14,238 bases of DNA. It comes from Burkholderiales bacterium. Lineage in GTDB: Bacteria; Pseudomonadota; Gammaproteobacteria; Burkholderiales; Burkholderiaceae_C. Position 1 is the stretch's first letter. Every line of letters begins with the position of its first letter. Both the position numbers and the translations under genes were made by a program. Below, one piece after another: positions 6,339-13,098 of the stretch. Under the pieces are notes generated by a model that saw only the letters and a list, made by a program, of their open reading frames with translations, was not told the DNA's origin and searched no databases. The DNA lies in NCBI GenBank assembly GCA_947372225.1, contig CANBSV010000068.1:1-14238 (forward strand), in the 5' to 3' direction.

Positions 6339-6367
6339 AAAAAAAAGCCCTTCACGGGGAAGGGCTT
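6339..6367 (-). terminator. Intrinsic terminator of the lysC/tRNA-Ser transcript
   Basis: On the minus strand: AAGCCCTTC (6367-6359), 5-nt loop, GAAGGGCTT (6353-6345), then a run of T to 6339. It begins 9 nt after the tRNA CCA end, a standard position for a tRNA terminator. Confidence 0.93.
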
Positions 6368-6375
6368 GGTCTAAC

Positions 6376-6468
6376 TGGCGGAGCCGGAGGGATTCGAACC
6401 CTCGATGCAGGTTTTGCCCACATACTCCCTTAGCAGGGGAGCACCTTCGGCCACTCGGTCACAGCTCC
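6376..6468 (-). tRNA. serX-type tRNA-Ser(GCU): tRNA-Ser (anticodon GCU)
   Basis: The 93-nt gene folds as a class II tRNA. Acceptor GGAGCTG pairs with CGGCTCC (one G-U), followed by discriminator G and an encoded CCA. The D stem is ACC/GGT around a loop with GG (GAGTGGCCGAA). The anticodon stem CTCCC/GGGAG encloses CTGCTAA, giving anticodon GCT, which reads AGC/AGU serine codons. A long variable arm (about 6406-6426) typical of tRNA-Ser is present. The T arm is GAGGG-TTCGAAT-CCCTC. It lies 48 nt after the lysC stop on the same strand, and its 3' end faces the mobile-element debris; tRNA 3' ends are common integration points, but no duplicated 3' end was found. Confidence 0.96.
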
Positions 6469-6485
6469 GCAGCAAATCAGCTTGA

Positions 6486-6511
6486 ATTCTACCTGCTCGA
6501 CTTGCGAGCAG
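6486..6511 (-). promoter_or_regulatory. Hairpin and -10-like box between lysC and tRNA-Ser
   Basis: A perfect 7-bp stem CTGCTCG-ACTTG-CGAGCAG (6493-6511) begins 5 nt after the lysC stop. On the minus strand it is followed at once by TAGAAT (6491-6486), a 5/6 match to a -10 box placed 17 nt before the tRNA 5' end. No good -35 is present. The hairpin could be a processing or mRNA-end signal, and TAGAAT a weak tRNA promoter. Confidence 0.3.
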
Positions 6512-6516
6512 AGCGC

Positions 6517-7005
6517 TCAGACTGGTGCTTGTTCGAGGTCAAAAGCCTTGTGCAACGACCGCACGGCGAGCTCCATGTACTTCTCGTCGATCACCACGCT
6601 GGTCTTGATCTCGCTGGTGGTGATCATCTGGATGTTGATGCCTTCGGCACTGAGCGTGCCGAACATCTTGCTGGCCACGCCCACGTGTGAGCGCATGCCG
6701 ATGCCCACGATGCTGACCTTGCAGATCTTGGGGTCGCCCGACACCTGAGCGCCGCCCACGCTGGGCAACACCACGTTTTGCAGCAGGTCGATGGTGCGGG
6801 CGTATTCGTTGCGGTGAACGGTGAACGAGAAGTCGGTTTTACCGTCGTGAGACATGTTCTGGATGATCACGTCGACGTCGATGTTGGCTTCAGCCACCGG
6901 ACCCAGGATCTGAAACGCGATGCCTGGCCGGTCGGGCACGCCGATCAGGCTGATCTTGGCTTCGTCACGGTTGAAGGCGATGCCCGAAACGACAGCTTGT
7001 TCCAT
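6517..7005 (-). CDS. lysC beta: Candidate internal-start product: aspartokinase beta subunit (ACT domains only)
   Basis: Inside lysC, codon 261 is an ATG (MEQAVVSGIAFNRDEAK) preceded by GAGGA with a 7-nt spacer, a better ribosome site than that of the full gene. Translation from here gives 162 residues made of the two ACT domains. Aspartokinases of alpha2-beta2 type (Bacillus subtilis LysC II, Corynebacterium LysC) make exactly such a beta subunit from an in-frame internal start at the equivalent place; it stabilises the enzyme and takes part in inhibitor binding. What is seen is the start and its Shine-Dalgarno; that a separate subunit is made in this organism is inference. The alternative is a conserved Met with a chance purine tract. 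Confidence 0.55.
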   Translation of the reverse strand: MEQAVVSGIAFNRDEAKISLIGVPDRPGIAFQILGPVAEANIDVDVIIQNMSHDGKTDFSFTVHRNEYARTIDLLQNVVLPSVGGAQVSGDPKICKVSIVGIGMRSHVGVASKMFGTLSAEGINIQMITTSEIKTSVVIDEKYMELAVRSLHKAFDLEQAPV

Positions 7006-7785
7006 TTTTACGTCCTCTTCAAAAGTGATCAGCGTGCCCGATTGGGCTTCTTCTGCGATGTCGATGTCCCACGGCGTGAAGCTCGAAAGCACGCGCATGG
7101 GCACTCGGTATTTGCCGGCGAACTCGACCGAGCGGATCTGCAAGACCTTGGAGCCCAGGCTGGCCATCTCGAGCATTTCCTCGAAGCTGATGGAGCTCAG
7201 GCGGCGTGCCTCGGGAACGATGCGCGGGTCGGTGGTGTAGACGCCATCGACGTCGGTGTAGATCAGGCATTCGTCGGCCTTGAGCGCTGCGGCCACGGCC
7301 ACCGCCGAAGTGTCCGACCCGCCACGGCCGAGCGTGGTGATGTTGTTGTGCTCGTCGACGCCTTGGAACCCGGTGATGACCACCACCTTGCCTGCAGCCA
7401 GGTCCGCACGCACGCGCTGGTCGTCGATGCTCTGGATGCGCGCCTTGGTGAAGGCCGAGTCGGTCTTGATCGGCACTTGCCAGCCCGCATAGCTGACGGC
7501 CTGAATGCCTTCGGCCTGCAGCGCGATGGCCAGCAGGCCGACGGACACCTGCTCGCCAGTGGAAGCGATCATGTCGAGTTCGCGCAGCAACTCAGGCGAA
7601 CTGCCGCTGGGGGAAACTTCCCTGGCCAGTCCGAGCAGCCGGTTGGTTTCGCCGCTCATCGCCGAGGGCACGACAACCATCTGATGTCCGGCACGCGACC
7701 ACTTGGCGACGCGCTTGGCGACGTTGCGGATGCGCTCGGGCGAGCCCATCGAGGTGCCGCCGTATTTGTGAACTGTGAGAGCCAT
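6517..7785 (-). CDS. lysC: Aspartate kinase (aspartokinase), ACT-domain regulated
   Basis: The enzyme phosphorylates L-aspartate with ATP, the first step to lysine, threonine, methionine and diaminopimelate. The product is 422 residues, normal for the monofunctional class. The kinase domain covers about 1-235: VHKYGGTSMGS (5-15, the KYGGTS nucleotide motif), VVVPSAMSGETNRL (37-50), STGEQVS (75-81), ITGFQG (137-142), TLGRGGSDTSA (151-161), YTDVDGVYTTDPR (176-188). Two ACT domains follow (about 265-340 and 350-420; GVPDRPGIAFQIL 282-294, IGMRSHVGVASKMF 362-375) and bind feedback inhibitors, lysine and/or threonine. Start at 7785 (MALTVHKYGG) fits the family; a TTG at 7821 would add 12 atypical residues, and the ATG lacks a clear Shine-Dalgarno. 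It follows tilS by 96 nt and precedes tRNA-Ser. An internal start is annotated separately. Confidence 0.96.
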   Translation of the reverse strand: MALTVHKYGGTSMGSPERIRNVAKRVAKWSRAGHQMVVVPSAMSGETNRLLGLAREVSPSGSSPELLRELDMIASTGEQVSVGLLAIALQAEGIQAVSYAGWQVPIKTDSAFTKARIQSIDDQRVRADLAAGKVVVITGFQGVDEHNNITTLGRGGSDTSAVAVAAALKADECLIYTDVDGVYTTDPRIVPEARRLSSISFEEMLEMASLGSKVLQIRSVEFAGKYRVPMRVLSSFTPWDIDIAEEAQSGTLITFEEDVKMEQAVVSGIAFNRDEAKISLIGVPDRPGIAFQILGPVAEANIDVDVIIQNMSHDGKTDFSFTVHRNEYARTIDLLQNVVLPSVGGAQVSGDPKICKVSIVGIGMRSHVGVASKMFGTLSAEGINIQMITTSEIKTSVVIDEKYMELAVRSLHKAFDLEQAPV

Positions 7786-7842
7786 AAATTGGAGTGCGTT
7801 GGGGCGCGAAGCCGTTGTCAACTCGATCGCGAAAAGCCCTCG

Positions 7843-7848
7843 ATTTTA
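7843..7848 (-). promoter_or_regulatory. Candidate -10 box of a lysC promoter
   Basis: On the minus strand TAAAAT (5/6 match to TATAAT) lies in the 96-nt tilS-lysC gap, 58 nt before the lysC ATG. The hexamer 17 nt upstream, TAGATG, matches the -35 consensus at only 3 positions. It would let lysC be transcribed apart from tilS. Confidence 0.3.
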
Positions 7849-7881
7849 CGGCCACGCATCAAAGCCATCTACCGCATCGGT

Positions 7882-9219
7882 TCAGCGTTTCAACAAGGGC
7901 TCCCACGACAGCATGGCCTGTGCTTGTCCGGGCAGGCCAATCACCCTCGCATCGAGACCCAACCCCGGCACAAAAACCAACTGACCGCCGCTGAACACCA
8001 GCGGTCCGCTGCGCTCCCAGGACGCCAGACTGGCCGCCTGGAACTGCTTTTTCAAGCTGCGTGGGGGGCGGCCCAGTCCGGCTTGAAATCGCTCACCGCC
8101 CAACCGCTCGCGCAGTTCCAAATGGGCCAACCAGGCCAGTGGCACGCCGCCTTCTTTCACGCGGGTCACCCGGAGCGCCCCGCCCCACCCCGGCAAACGG
8201 TAGATGCCGGCACGGTGCAACTGCAGTGCGCTCTCGCGGGCGTTGGTCTTTGGCGACGAAGCGGCGCTTTCTGGCACACAGACGAGACGACCCCGGCGGC
8301 GGTACAGGCTGGCGCCGGGCATCGGCCAGGATGCCGCACCGGCGCCGTTCAGCTCCTCGCCAAGCCGCTCGATCAGCGATGCCGGCGCGGGCTGGCCCGC
8401 TTGCCGACGCAGCCATTCGCGCAAAGCGTTGACCCGCCTCGGGAGCGACAGATTGAAAAGGCCGTGCAGACTGAGGCCGCGCACATCAGCCAGCGTGGTC
8501 AGATCAAGATCGGCCAGCTCATCAAGGCAGGCCTGGGCTTGCTGGGCCCAGGTGGCCGCGCAAGCCAGGGCCGGTTCAACGTTCGCAAAAGCCTGTTCGA
8601 GCGCGGGCCAAACCTGACGGCGCAGGCGGTTGCGGGCGTAGCGGTCGTCCTCGTTGCTGTCGTCATCAACGTAAGCAATGTGGTGTTGCTGTACGTAGGC
8701 CTCGATCGAACTGCGCGGCAGGTCCAGCCATGGCCGCATCCACACCAGTCCATCGCGCTCGATTTCTCGCGGCATACCAGCCAAGCCCGCCACACCCGCC
8801 GATCGAAAGGCCTGCAGCAAGAAGGTCTCGGCCTGGTCACGCCGATGGTGAGCCAGCAGGACGACGCTGGCTCCTTGTGCGATGGCCATCTCGCGCAAGG
8901 CGGCATAGCGCTCACGACGGGCCCAAGCCTCGACACTGTCGCCGACCTGGGGCCTTGTGTTCAGACGGGTGGTTGCGAAAGAAAGGGCATGCCCCTCGGC
9001 CGCCCAGGACGTGCATTGATCGCTGCAGTGCTGCTGCCAGGCGTCGGCGTGGGTACTCAGCGCGTGATTGATGTGAAGCGCCACCACGCGCCAGCCGTGG
9101 TCTTGCGCGGCTGCCAGCGCGGCATGAAGCAAGGCCGCCGAATCGCGGCCACCGCTGTAAGCGACAGCGACCACGCAGCCACCTGGCGGTGACTGCATGG
9201 AAGGTACCGTCAGCGGCAC
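7882..9219 (-). CDS. tilS: tRNA(Ile)-lysidine synthase
   Basis: TilS uses ATP and lysine to convert C34 of the minor tRNA-Ile (CAU anticodon) to lysidine, switching it from Met to Ile identity; it is cytoplasmic and usually essential. In the 445-residue product the N-terminal PP-loop SGGRDS is at 22-27, HINHAL at 49-54, LLAHHRRDQAETFLLQAFR at 121-139 (the HHxxDQxET motif), LPRSSIEAY near 167-175, and DDDSNEDDRYARNRLR at 185-200, all hallmarks of TilS. A middle helical domain follows and then the C-terminal TilS_C domain (about 368-430; GERFQAGLGRPPRSLKKQF). Start: GTG at 9219 is taken because GAGG lies 8 nt upstream; an ATG at 9198 (438 residues) is possible but has a weak ribosome site. It sits 14 nt after the accA stop, so the two are surely cotranscribed. 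Confidence 0.95.
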   Translation of the reverse strand: MPLTVPSMQSPPGGCVVAVAYSGGRDSAALLHAALAAAQDHGWRVVALHINHALSTHADAWQQHCSDQCTSWAAEGHALSFATTRLNTRPQVGDSVEAWARRERYAALREMAIAQGASVVLLAHHRRDQAETFLLQAFRSAGVAGLAGMPREIERDGLVWMRPWLDLPRSSIEAYVQQHHIAYVDDDSNEDDRYARNRLRRQVWPALEQAFANVEPALACAATWAQQAQACLDELADLDLTTLADVRGLSLHGLFNLSLPRRVNALREWLRRQAGQPAPASLIERLGEELNGAGAASWPMPGASLYRRRGRLVCVPESAASSPKTNARESALQLHRAGIYRLPGWGGALRVTRVKEGGVPLAWLAHLELRERLGGERFQAGLGRPPRSLKKQFQAASLASWERSGPLVFSGGQLVFVPGLGLDARVIGLPGQAQAMLSWEPLLKR

Positions 9220-9233
9220 CCTGCTCGCCTCGA

Positions 9234-10205
9234 TCAGCGGTCGGTCGTGTCGGCGAAACGGCCGTAGGACTGCAGACGCTCGTAACGCCGCTGCAGCAAC
9301 TCCTTGGTGCCGAGGTCGCTGACCTGACGCAGCGCATCGTTCAGAGCCCGCTTCAGAAAGGCCGCCATCTGCTTGACGTCGCGGTGACCGCCGCCCACGG
9401 GCTCATTCACGATCTTGTCGACCAGCCCCAACGCCTTGAGCCGGTGCGCCGTGATGCCCAGCGCTTCAGCCGCATCCGATGCACGCTCCGAGGTCTTCCA
9501 GAGGATGGACGCACAACCCTCGGGTGAAATCACCGAATAGATCGAGTACTGGAGCATCAGCAGCTGATCGCCGACGCTGATGGCCAGCGCACCACCGGAG
9601 CCGCCCTCACCGATGATCGTGACGATGATCGGCACTTCGAGCTGTGCCATCTCGAAAATGTTGCGCCCAATGGCCTCGGATTGCCCACGCTCCTCGGCGC
9701 CGATACCGGGGTAGGCGCCAGGCGTATCGACGAACGTGAAGATGGGGATGCCGAACTTCTCGGCCAGCTTCATCAGGCGCAGCGCCTTGCGGTAGCCCTC
9801 GGGACGCGACATGCCGAAGTTGCGCTGACCGCGCTCTCGCGTGTCACGTCCCTTTTGGTGTCCGAGCACCATGCAGGCCTGGCCGTTGAAACGCGCCAAG
9901 CCCCCCACGATCGACTGGTCGTCGGCGAAGTGCCGGTCCCCGTGCAGCTCGTGAAAGTCTGTGAAGACCTCGTTGACGTAGTCCAGCGTATAGGGCCGCT
10001 GTGGATGCCTCGCGATCTGTGTGACCTGCCAGGGTGTCAGGCTCGCGTAGATGTCCTTCGTGAGCTGCAAACTCTTTTTGCTGAGCCGATCGATCTCTTC
10101 GGAGATATCGACAGCGGACTCGTTTTGTACGTAGCGCAGCTCGTCGATCTTTGATTCGAGCTCAGCCACAGGCTGCTCAAAATCAAGAAAGTGTTTCTTG
10201 CTCAT
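9234..10205 (-). CDS. accA: Acetyl-CoA carboxylase carboxyltransferase, alpha subunit
   Basis: AccA forms, with AccD, the carboxyltransferase that moves CO2 from biotin (on AccB) to acetyl-CoA, giving malonyl-CoA for fatty-acid synthesis. The 323-residue length is standard. Visible landmarks: FLDFEQPVAELESKIDEL (6-23), ARHPQRPYTLDYV (65-77), FHELHGDRHFADD (84-96), GHQKGRDTRERGQRNFGM (115-132), FVDTPGAYPGIGAEERGQ (158-175), the oxyanion-loop GEGGSGGALAI (199-209), SVISPEGCASILWK (224-237), and HRLKALGLVD (254-263). All motifs are intact. The start at 10205 (MSKKHFLDFE) is the family's usual one; no strong Shine-Dalgarno is seen. It follows the glycosylase by 51 nt and overlaps no other gene; accD is not in the window. 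Confidence 0.97.
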   Translation of the reverse strand: MSKKHFLDFEQPVAELESKIDELRYVQNESAVDISEEIDRLSKKSLQLTKDIYASLTPWQVTQIARHPQRPYTLDYVNEVFTDFHELHGDRHFADDQSIVGGLARFNGQACMVLGHQKGRDTRERGQRNFGMSRPEGYRKALRLMKLAEKFGIPIFTFVDTPGAYPGIGAEERGQSEAIGRNIFEMAQLEVPIIVTIIGEGGSGGALAISVGDQLLMLQYSIYSVISPEGCASILWKTSERASDAAEALGITAHRLKALGLVDKIVNEPVGGGHRDVKQMAAFLKRALNDALRQVSDLGTKELLQRRYERLQSYGRFADTTDR

Positions 10206-10256
10206 TCGTGTGCGATCTCGCAGAAAAGGGGCAACGCGTACCGCCTTGGCAAGGCG

Positions 10257-10907
10257 TCAATAGTCTACCGGCAGCGGATCCAGGCTGCGCCAGATGAACC
10301 AGGTGGCCACGGTGCGGTAGGGAGCCCAGGCCTCTCCGACCTCACGCGCCTCAGCTCGCGACACCGGCTCCCCGCTGAAGTAGTTGACGCTGATGCCTTT
10401 GATCAACCCGACATCGTCGAGAGGCAGTACATCGCAGCGCATGAGGTGAAAGATCAGGAACATCTCGGCCGTCCAGCGGCCGATGCCTCGAATTTCAATC
10501 AATTGCTTGATGATGGCCTCATCTGGCATCTGAGCCCACTCATGCTCGCGCACTGAACCCAGCGCGAAATGGCGAGCCAGATCGTTGAGGTACTCGGTCT
10601 TTCGCGCGGACAACCCGGCCAGCCGCAGCTCAGCCATGGGCAAACGCAACAGGTCCGCTGGCTCCAAGGTCGTGGAAGAACCCGGCATGGCCGCCACGAA
10701 GCGGTCCCATACCGCCTGCGCTGACTTGACGGAAATCTGCTGGCCGACGATGGACCGCGCCAGAGTCGTGAAGGCGTCGCCGCGGGTCTGCAGCCGCCGT
10801 GCACCCAACGTCGGAATCAGCTTGCACATCACGCGGTCACGCTTGGCGAGGTGCTTGCAGGCGTCCTCCCAGACACCAGGCACGGACAAGGCTGCAGAAA
10901 CGGTCAT
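10257..10907 (-). CDS. DNA-3-methyladenine glycosylase II-like, HhH-GPD family
   Basis: A base-excision repair enzyme of the HhH-GPD superfamily (AlkA/Mag1 branch) that removes alkylated purines from DNA. Of 216 residues, the N-terminal helical part contains FTTLARSIVGQQISVKSAQAV (46-66), the region that opens the helix-hairpin-helix fold. The HhH motif is at 136-149 (LIEIRGIGRWTAEM). The catalytic Asp is most likely D165 in LPLDDVGLIKG (161-171), placed as in the GPD loop. The end, YRTVATWFIWRSLDPLP (197-213), is typical of this small, single-domain type. No iron-sulfur Cys cluster is present, so it is not a Nth/MutY type. The start overlaps the cysS stop by 4 nt (ATGA), implying translational coupling. 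It may also be named mag or alkA-like; substrate range is not evident. Confidence 0.92.
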   Translation of the reverse strand: MTVSAALSVPGVWEDACKHLAKRDRVMCKLIPTLGARRLQTRGDAFTTLARSIVGQQISVKSAQAVWDRFVAAMPGSSTTLEPADLLRLPMAELRLAGLSARKTEYLNDLARHFALGSVREHEWAQMPDEAIIKQLIEIRGIGRWTAEMFLIFHLMRCDVLPLDDVGLIKGISVNYFSGEPVSRAEAREVGEAWAPYRTVATWFIWRSLDPLPVDY

Positions 10908-12286
10908 CCCTTGACCCAGGTCGTGCCTTGGGCAGAGTCTTGCAACAAAACGGACTGCTCGGCCAGTTCCTTGCGGATCTGGTCAGCCCGCCCGAAGTCG
11001 CGTGCAGCCTTGGCGGCATTGCGCTCTGCGATCAACGCGTCAATGCGAGCTTCGTCAAGCCCGCTGCCGGATTGCAAGTAAGCACGAGCGGGTTGCTGCA
11101 GCAAACCCAGCGTGGCGCCCAGCGCCTTGAGCATGCCGGCCGCGGAGACCGAATGCGTGCGGTTCACTTCACCTGCCAGGTCGAAAAGCACCGCGACCGC
11201 GCCGGGTGTGTTGAAGTCTTCGTTCATCTCGCTGCGAAATTGCGCAGCTTGCGGCTGCGACCAGTCGACCGACTCGGCCTGGCCATCGGACACATTGACG
11301 CTGGCCAGCGCGACGTAGATGCGACGAAGCGCCTGCCGCGCGTCGTCAAGGTTGGCGTCACTGAAGTTGAACGGACTGCGATAGTGAGTGCGCAGCATGA
11401 AAAACCGGACCGTCTCCCCGTCGTAGCGCTTGAGCACATCGCGAATGGTGAAGAAGTTGCCCAGCGACTTCGACATCTTTTCGTTGTCGACGTTAAGGAA
11501 ACCGTTGTGCATCCACACATTGACAAAAGGCCGGCCGGTGGCGCCCTCGCTTTGCGCGATCTCGTTCTCGTGGTGCGGAAACTGCAAGTCGAGCCCACCG
11601 CCGTGAATGTCGAAATGCTCTCCAAGCAGCGCGCACCCCATCGCCGAACACTCGATGTGCCAGCCCGGACGCCCGCGGCCAAAGGGACTGTCCCACTTGG
11701 CATCTTCCGGCTCGCTGTCCTTGGCGGACTTCCAGAGCACGAAGTCGAGAGGGTCGTCCTTGCCGTCGGCCACTGCCACCCGCTCGCCAGCGCGCAGCTG
11801 GTCCAGGGACTTGCCAGACAGCCGGCCATAAGCCGGAAATTTGCGAACCGCGTAGTTCATGTCGCCGTTGGTCGAGCGATAGGCCAGACCCTTTGCTTCG
11901 AGCGTGGCAATCATCGAGAGCATCTCGGGCACGTACTCGGTCGCTCGCGGCTCGTGGGTCGGCGGCAAGATGCCCAGCGCCGCCACGTCCTCGTGCATGG
12001 CAACCGTCATCTCGTCGGTCAACTGACGAATCGTGATGTTGCGCTCGACAGCCCGCTTGATGATCTTGTCGTCGATGTCGGTGATGTTGCGCACGTAGGT
12101 CACTTCGTAACCCAGCACTTCAAGCCAACGGCGCACCACGTCGAACGCCATCATGAAACGGGCGTGCCCCACGTGGCAGTAGTCGTAAATCGTCATGCCG
12201 CACACGTACATGCGGACACGCTGGGGATCTATCGGTGAGAAAGCTTCGACTTCGTGAGTCAGCGAATTGAATATGCGCAGCGTCAT
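10904..12286 (-). CDS. cysS: Cysteinyl-tRNA synthetase
   Basis: A class I aminoacyl-tRNA synthetase that charges tRNA-Cys; the 460-residue length matches the family. The first Zn ligand C29 sits in MYVCGMT (26-32), the HIGH-type signature is HVGH at 38-41, RNITDIDDKIIKRA (66-79) follows, then WHIECSAMG (209-217) with Zn ligand C213, FDIHGGGLDLQFPHHENEIAQ (225-245) with H238 and E242 as the remaining ligands, and KMSKSLGNF (270-278) as the ATP loop. The anticodon-binding DALR region fills the rest. Start at 12286 (MTLRIFNSLT) is the family's usual N-terminus; the frame stays open 161 codons upstream, but that stretch has no homologous character. The ribosome site is weak. It is the first gene of the minus-strand cluster and diverges from the TPR gene. 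Confidence 0.97.
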   Translation of the reverse strand: MTLRIFNSLTHEVEAFSPIDPQRVRMYVCGMTIYDYCHVGHARFMMAFDVVRRWLEVLGYEVTYVRNITDIDDKIIKRAVERNITIRQLTDEMTVAMHEDVAALGILPPTHEPRATEYVPEMLSMIATLEAKGLAYRSTNGDMNYAVRKFPAYGRLSGKSLDQLRAGERVAVADGKDDPLDFVLWKSAKDSEPEDAKWDSPFGRGRPGWHIECSAMGCALLGEHFDIHGGGLDLQFPHHENEIAQSEGATGRPFVNVWMHNGFLNVDNEKMSKSLGNFFTIRDVLKRYDGETVRFFMLRTHYRSPFNFSDANLDDARQALRRIYVALASVNVSDGQAESVDWSQPQAAQFRSEMNEDFNTPGAVAVLFDLAGEVNRTHSVSAAGMLKALGATLGLLQQPARAYLQSGSGLDEARIDALIAERNAAKAARDFGRADQIRKELAEQSVLLQDSAQGTTWVKG

Positions 12287-12426
12287 GGGCCAGGTTCGAT
12301 GGCTGCGCTCGAATGGCGCAACACGATGTTTTGATGTTTGGACAGGACGGTTGCGAGCCAATCGGGACGCCGCTGCGTTACGACAACGGCGACGACCGGA
12401 TCGCGAGGCGGCGAATGTCGCACACC

Positions 12427-12451
12427 TACAATCCTGATCAAAATCAGTATA
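12427..12451. promoter_or_regulatory. Face-to-face -10 boxes around a palindrome between cysS and the TPR gene
   Basis: A plus-strand TACAAT (12427-12432, 5/6 match) and a minus-strand TATACT (12451-12446, 5/6 match) flank the inverted repeat CTGAT-CAAA-ATCAG (12434-12447). The predicted start points of both would fall near 12439. Neither has a convincing -35 hexamer. The position, 89 nt before the TPR start and about 160 nt before cysS, fits the divergent layout. Confidence 0.35.
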
Positions 12452-12520
12452 GCGGCGGGTCGTTTCCGAACCTGCCGCGCGCCACTGCGAAACACCTGCC
12501 TGAACTGCCTGAACCCCCTC

Positions 12521-13057
12521 ATGCCTGTTTGCCGCTTTACCACCCCCGCGCTCTTCGCGGCACTGCTTTCTTTGGCCCTCTCGGCAACTGCCAGAGCCAG
12601 TGAAGCAACAGACATCGCGCAGATGTTTCGTGCCGGGCAGCAGACCGAGGCTTTTGCGCGGTTGGACAAGTCGTTGTCGAGTCGAACGGCTTCTCCCGAG
12701 TTGCGCTTTCTCAAGGGCGTGCTTCTCGTGGAAGTGCGCCGCACAAGCGAGGCTTTGGTGGTTTTCCAAAATCTCACCGAAGAGTTTCCAGAACTGCCGG
12801 AGCCTTACAACAACCTCGCTGTGCTTTATGCAGCTTCAGGCGAATTCGAAAAGGCACGCACTGCGCTAGAAGGTGCGATTCGCGCCAACCCGGGGCTGGC
12901 CGTGGCCTATCTGAACCTCGGGGATGTCTATGCCCAACTGGCGCGTCAGTCCTATCAAAAGGCTCAAAAGATCGACGCGGCCAGCGCGGGCATACCGGCT
13001 CGTCTGTCGGTGCTGCGAGAACTGAGCGAATCCCGCAATCAAAAATCCGCTCCCTGA
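12521..13057 (+). CDS. Exported TPR-repeat protein
   Basis: The 178-residue product has a signal peptide (about 1-27, CRFTTPALFAALLSLALSATARA) followed by tetratricopeptide repeats: a degenerate one at about 30-59 (ATDIAQMFRAGQQTEAFARLD), one at about 60-92 ending in FPELPEP, a clear one at 94-127 (PYNNLAVLYAASGEFEKARTALEGAIRANP), and a last one at 128-155 (AVAYLNLGDVYAQLARQSYQKAQKID). TPRs mediate protein-protein contacts; here probably periplasmic. Specific partner unknown. Start at 12521 is chosen because the signal peptide begins there; the frame is open to 12338, but those residues are not protein-like. No clear Shine-Dalgarno (CCCCCTC upstream). It is first in a cluster with the two cyclophilin genes (41-nt gap), suggesting a role linked to envelope protein folding, which is inference. 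Confidence 0.88.
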   Translation: MPVCRFTTPALFAALLSLALSATARASEATDIAQMFRAGQQTEAFARLDKSLSSRTASPELRFLKGVLLVEVRRTSEALVVFQNLTEEFPELPEPYNNLAVLYAASGEFEKARTALEGAIRANPGLAVAYLNLGDVYAQLARQSYQKAQKIDAASAGIPARLSVLRELSESRNQKSAP

Positions 13058-13098
13058 TCCGGCAGCGGCAGCGTACCGAAATTTCAGGAGCCAGTTCA

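Noticed and set aside
6196..6375. Plus-strand frame starting GTG at 6196 (AQAKASLKKWAAQTG...)
   Set aside because: It runs through the tRNA terminator and the tRNA itself and shows no domain; probably not a gene.
5195..6375. Search for att-type direct repeats of the tRNA-Ser 3' end and for the IS3 right inverted repeat
   Set aside because: No second copy of the tRNA 3' sequence and no reverse complement of the IS left end was found by eye in the window.
6778..9192. Very long (804-codon) open frame on the plus strand opposite lysC and tilS
   Set aside because: It lies exactly antisense to two well-supported genes, crosses their intergenic gap, and its product is His/Gln/Gly-rich without any recognisable domain. 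Long antisense frames are expected opposite GC-rich genes with biased third positions.
10799..12238. 479-codon open frame on the plus strand opposite cysS
   Set aside because: Same explanation: complete overlap with a confirmed synthetase gene and a composition typical of a reverse-frame artefact.
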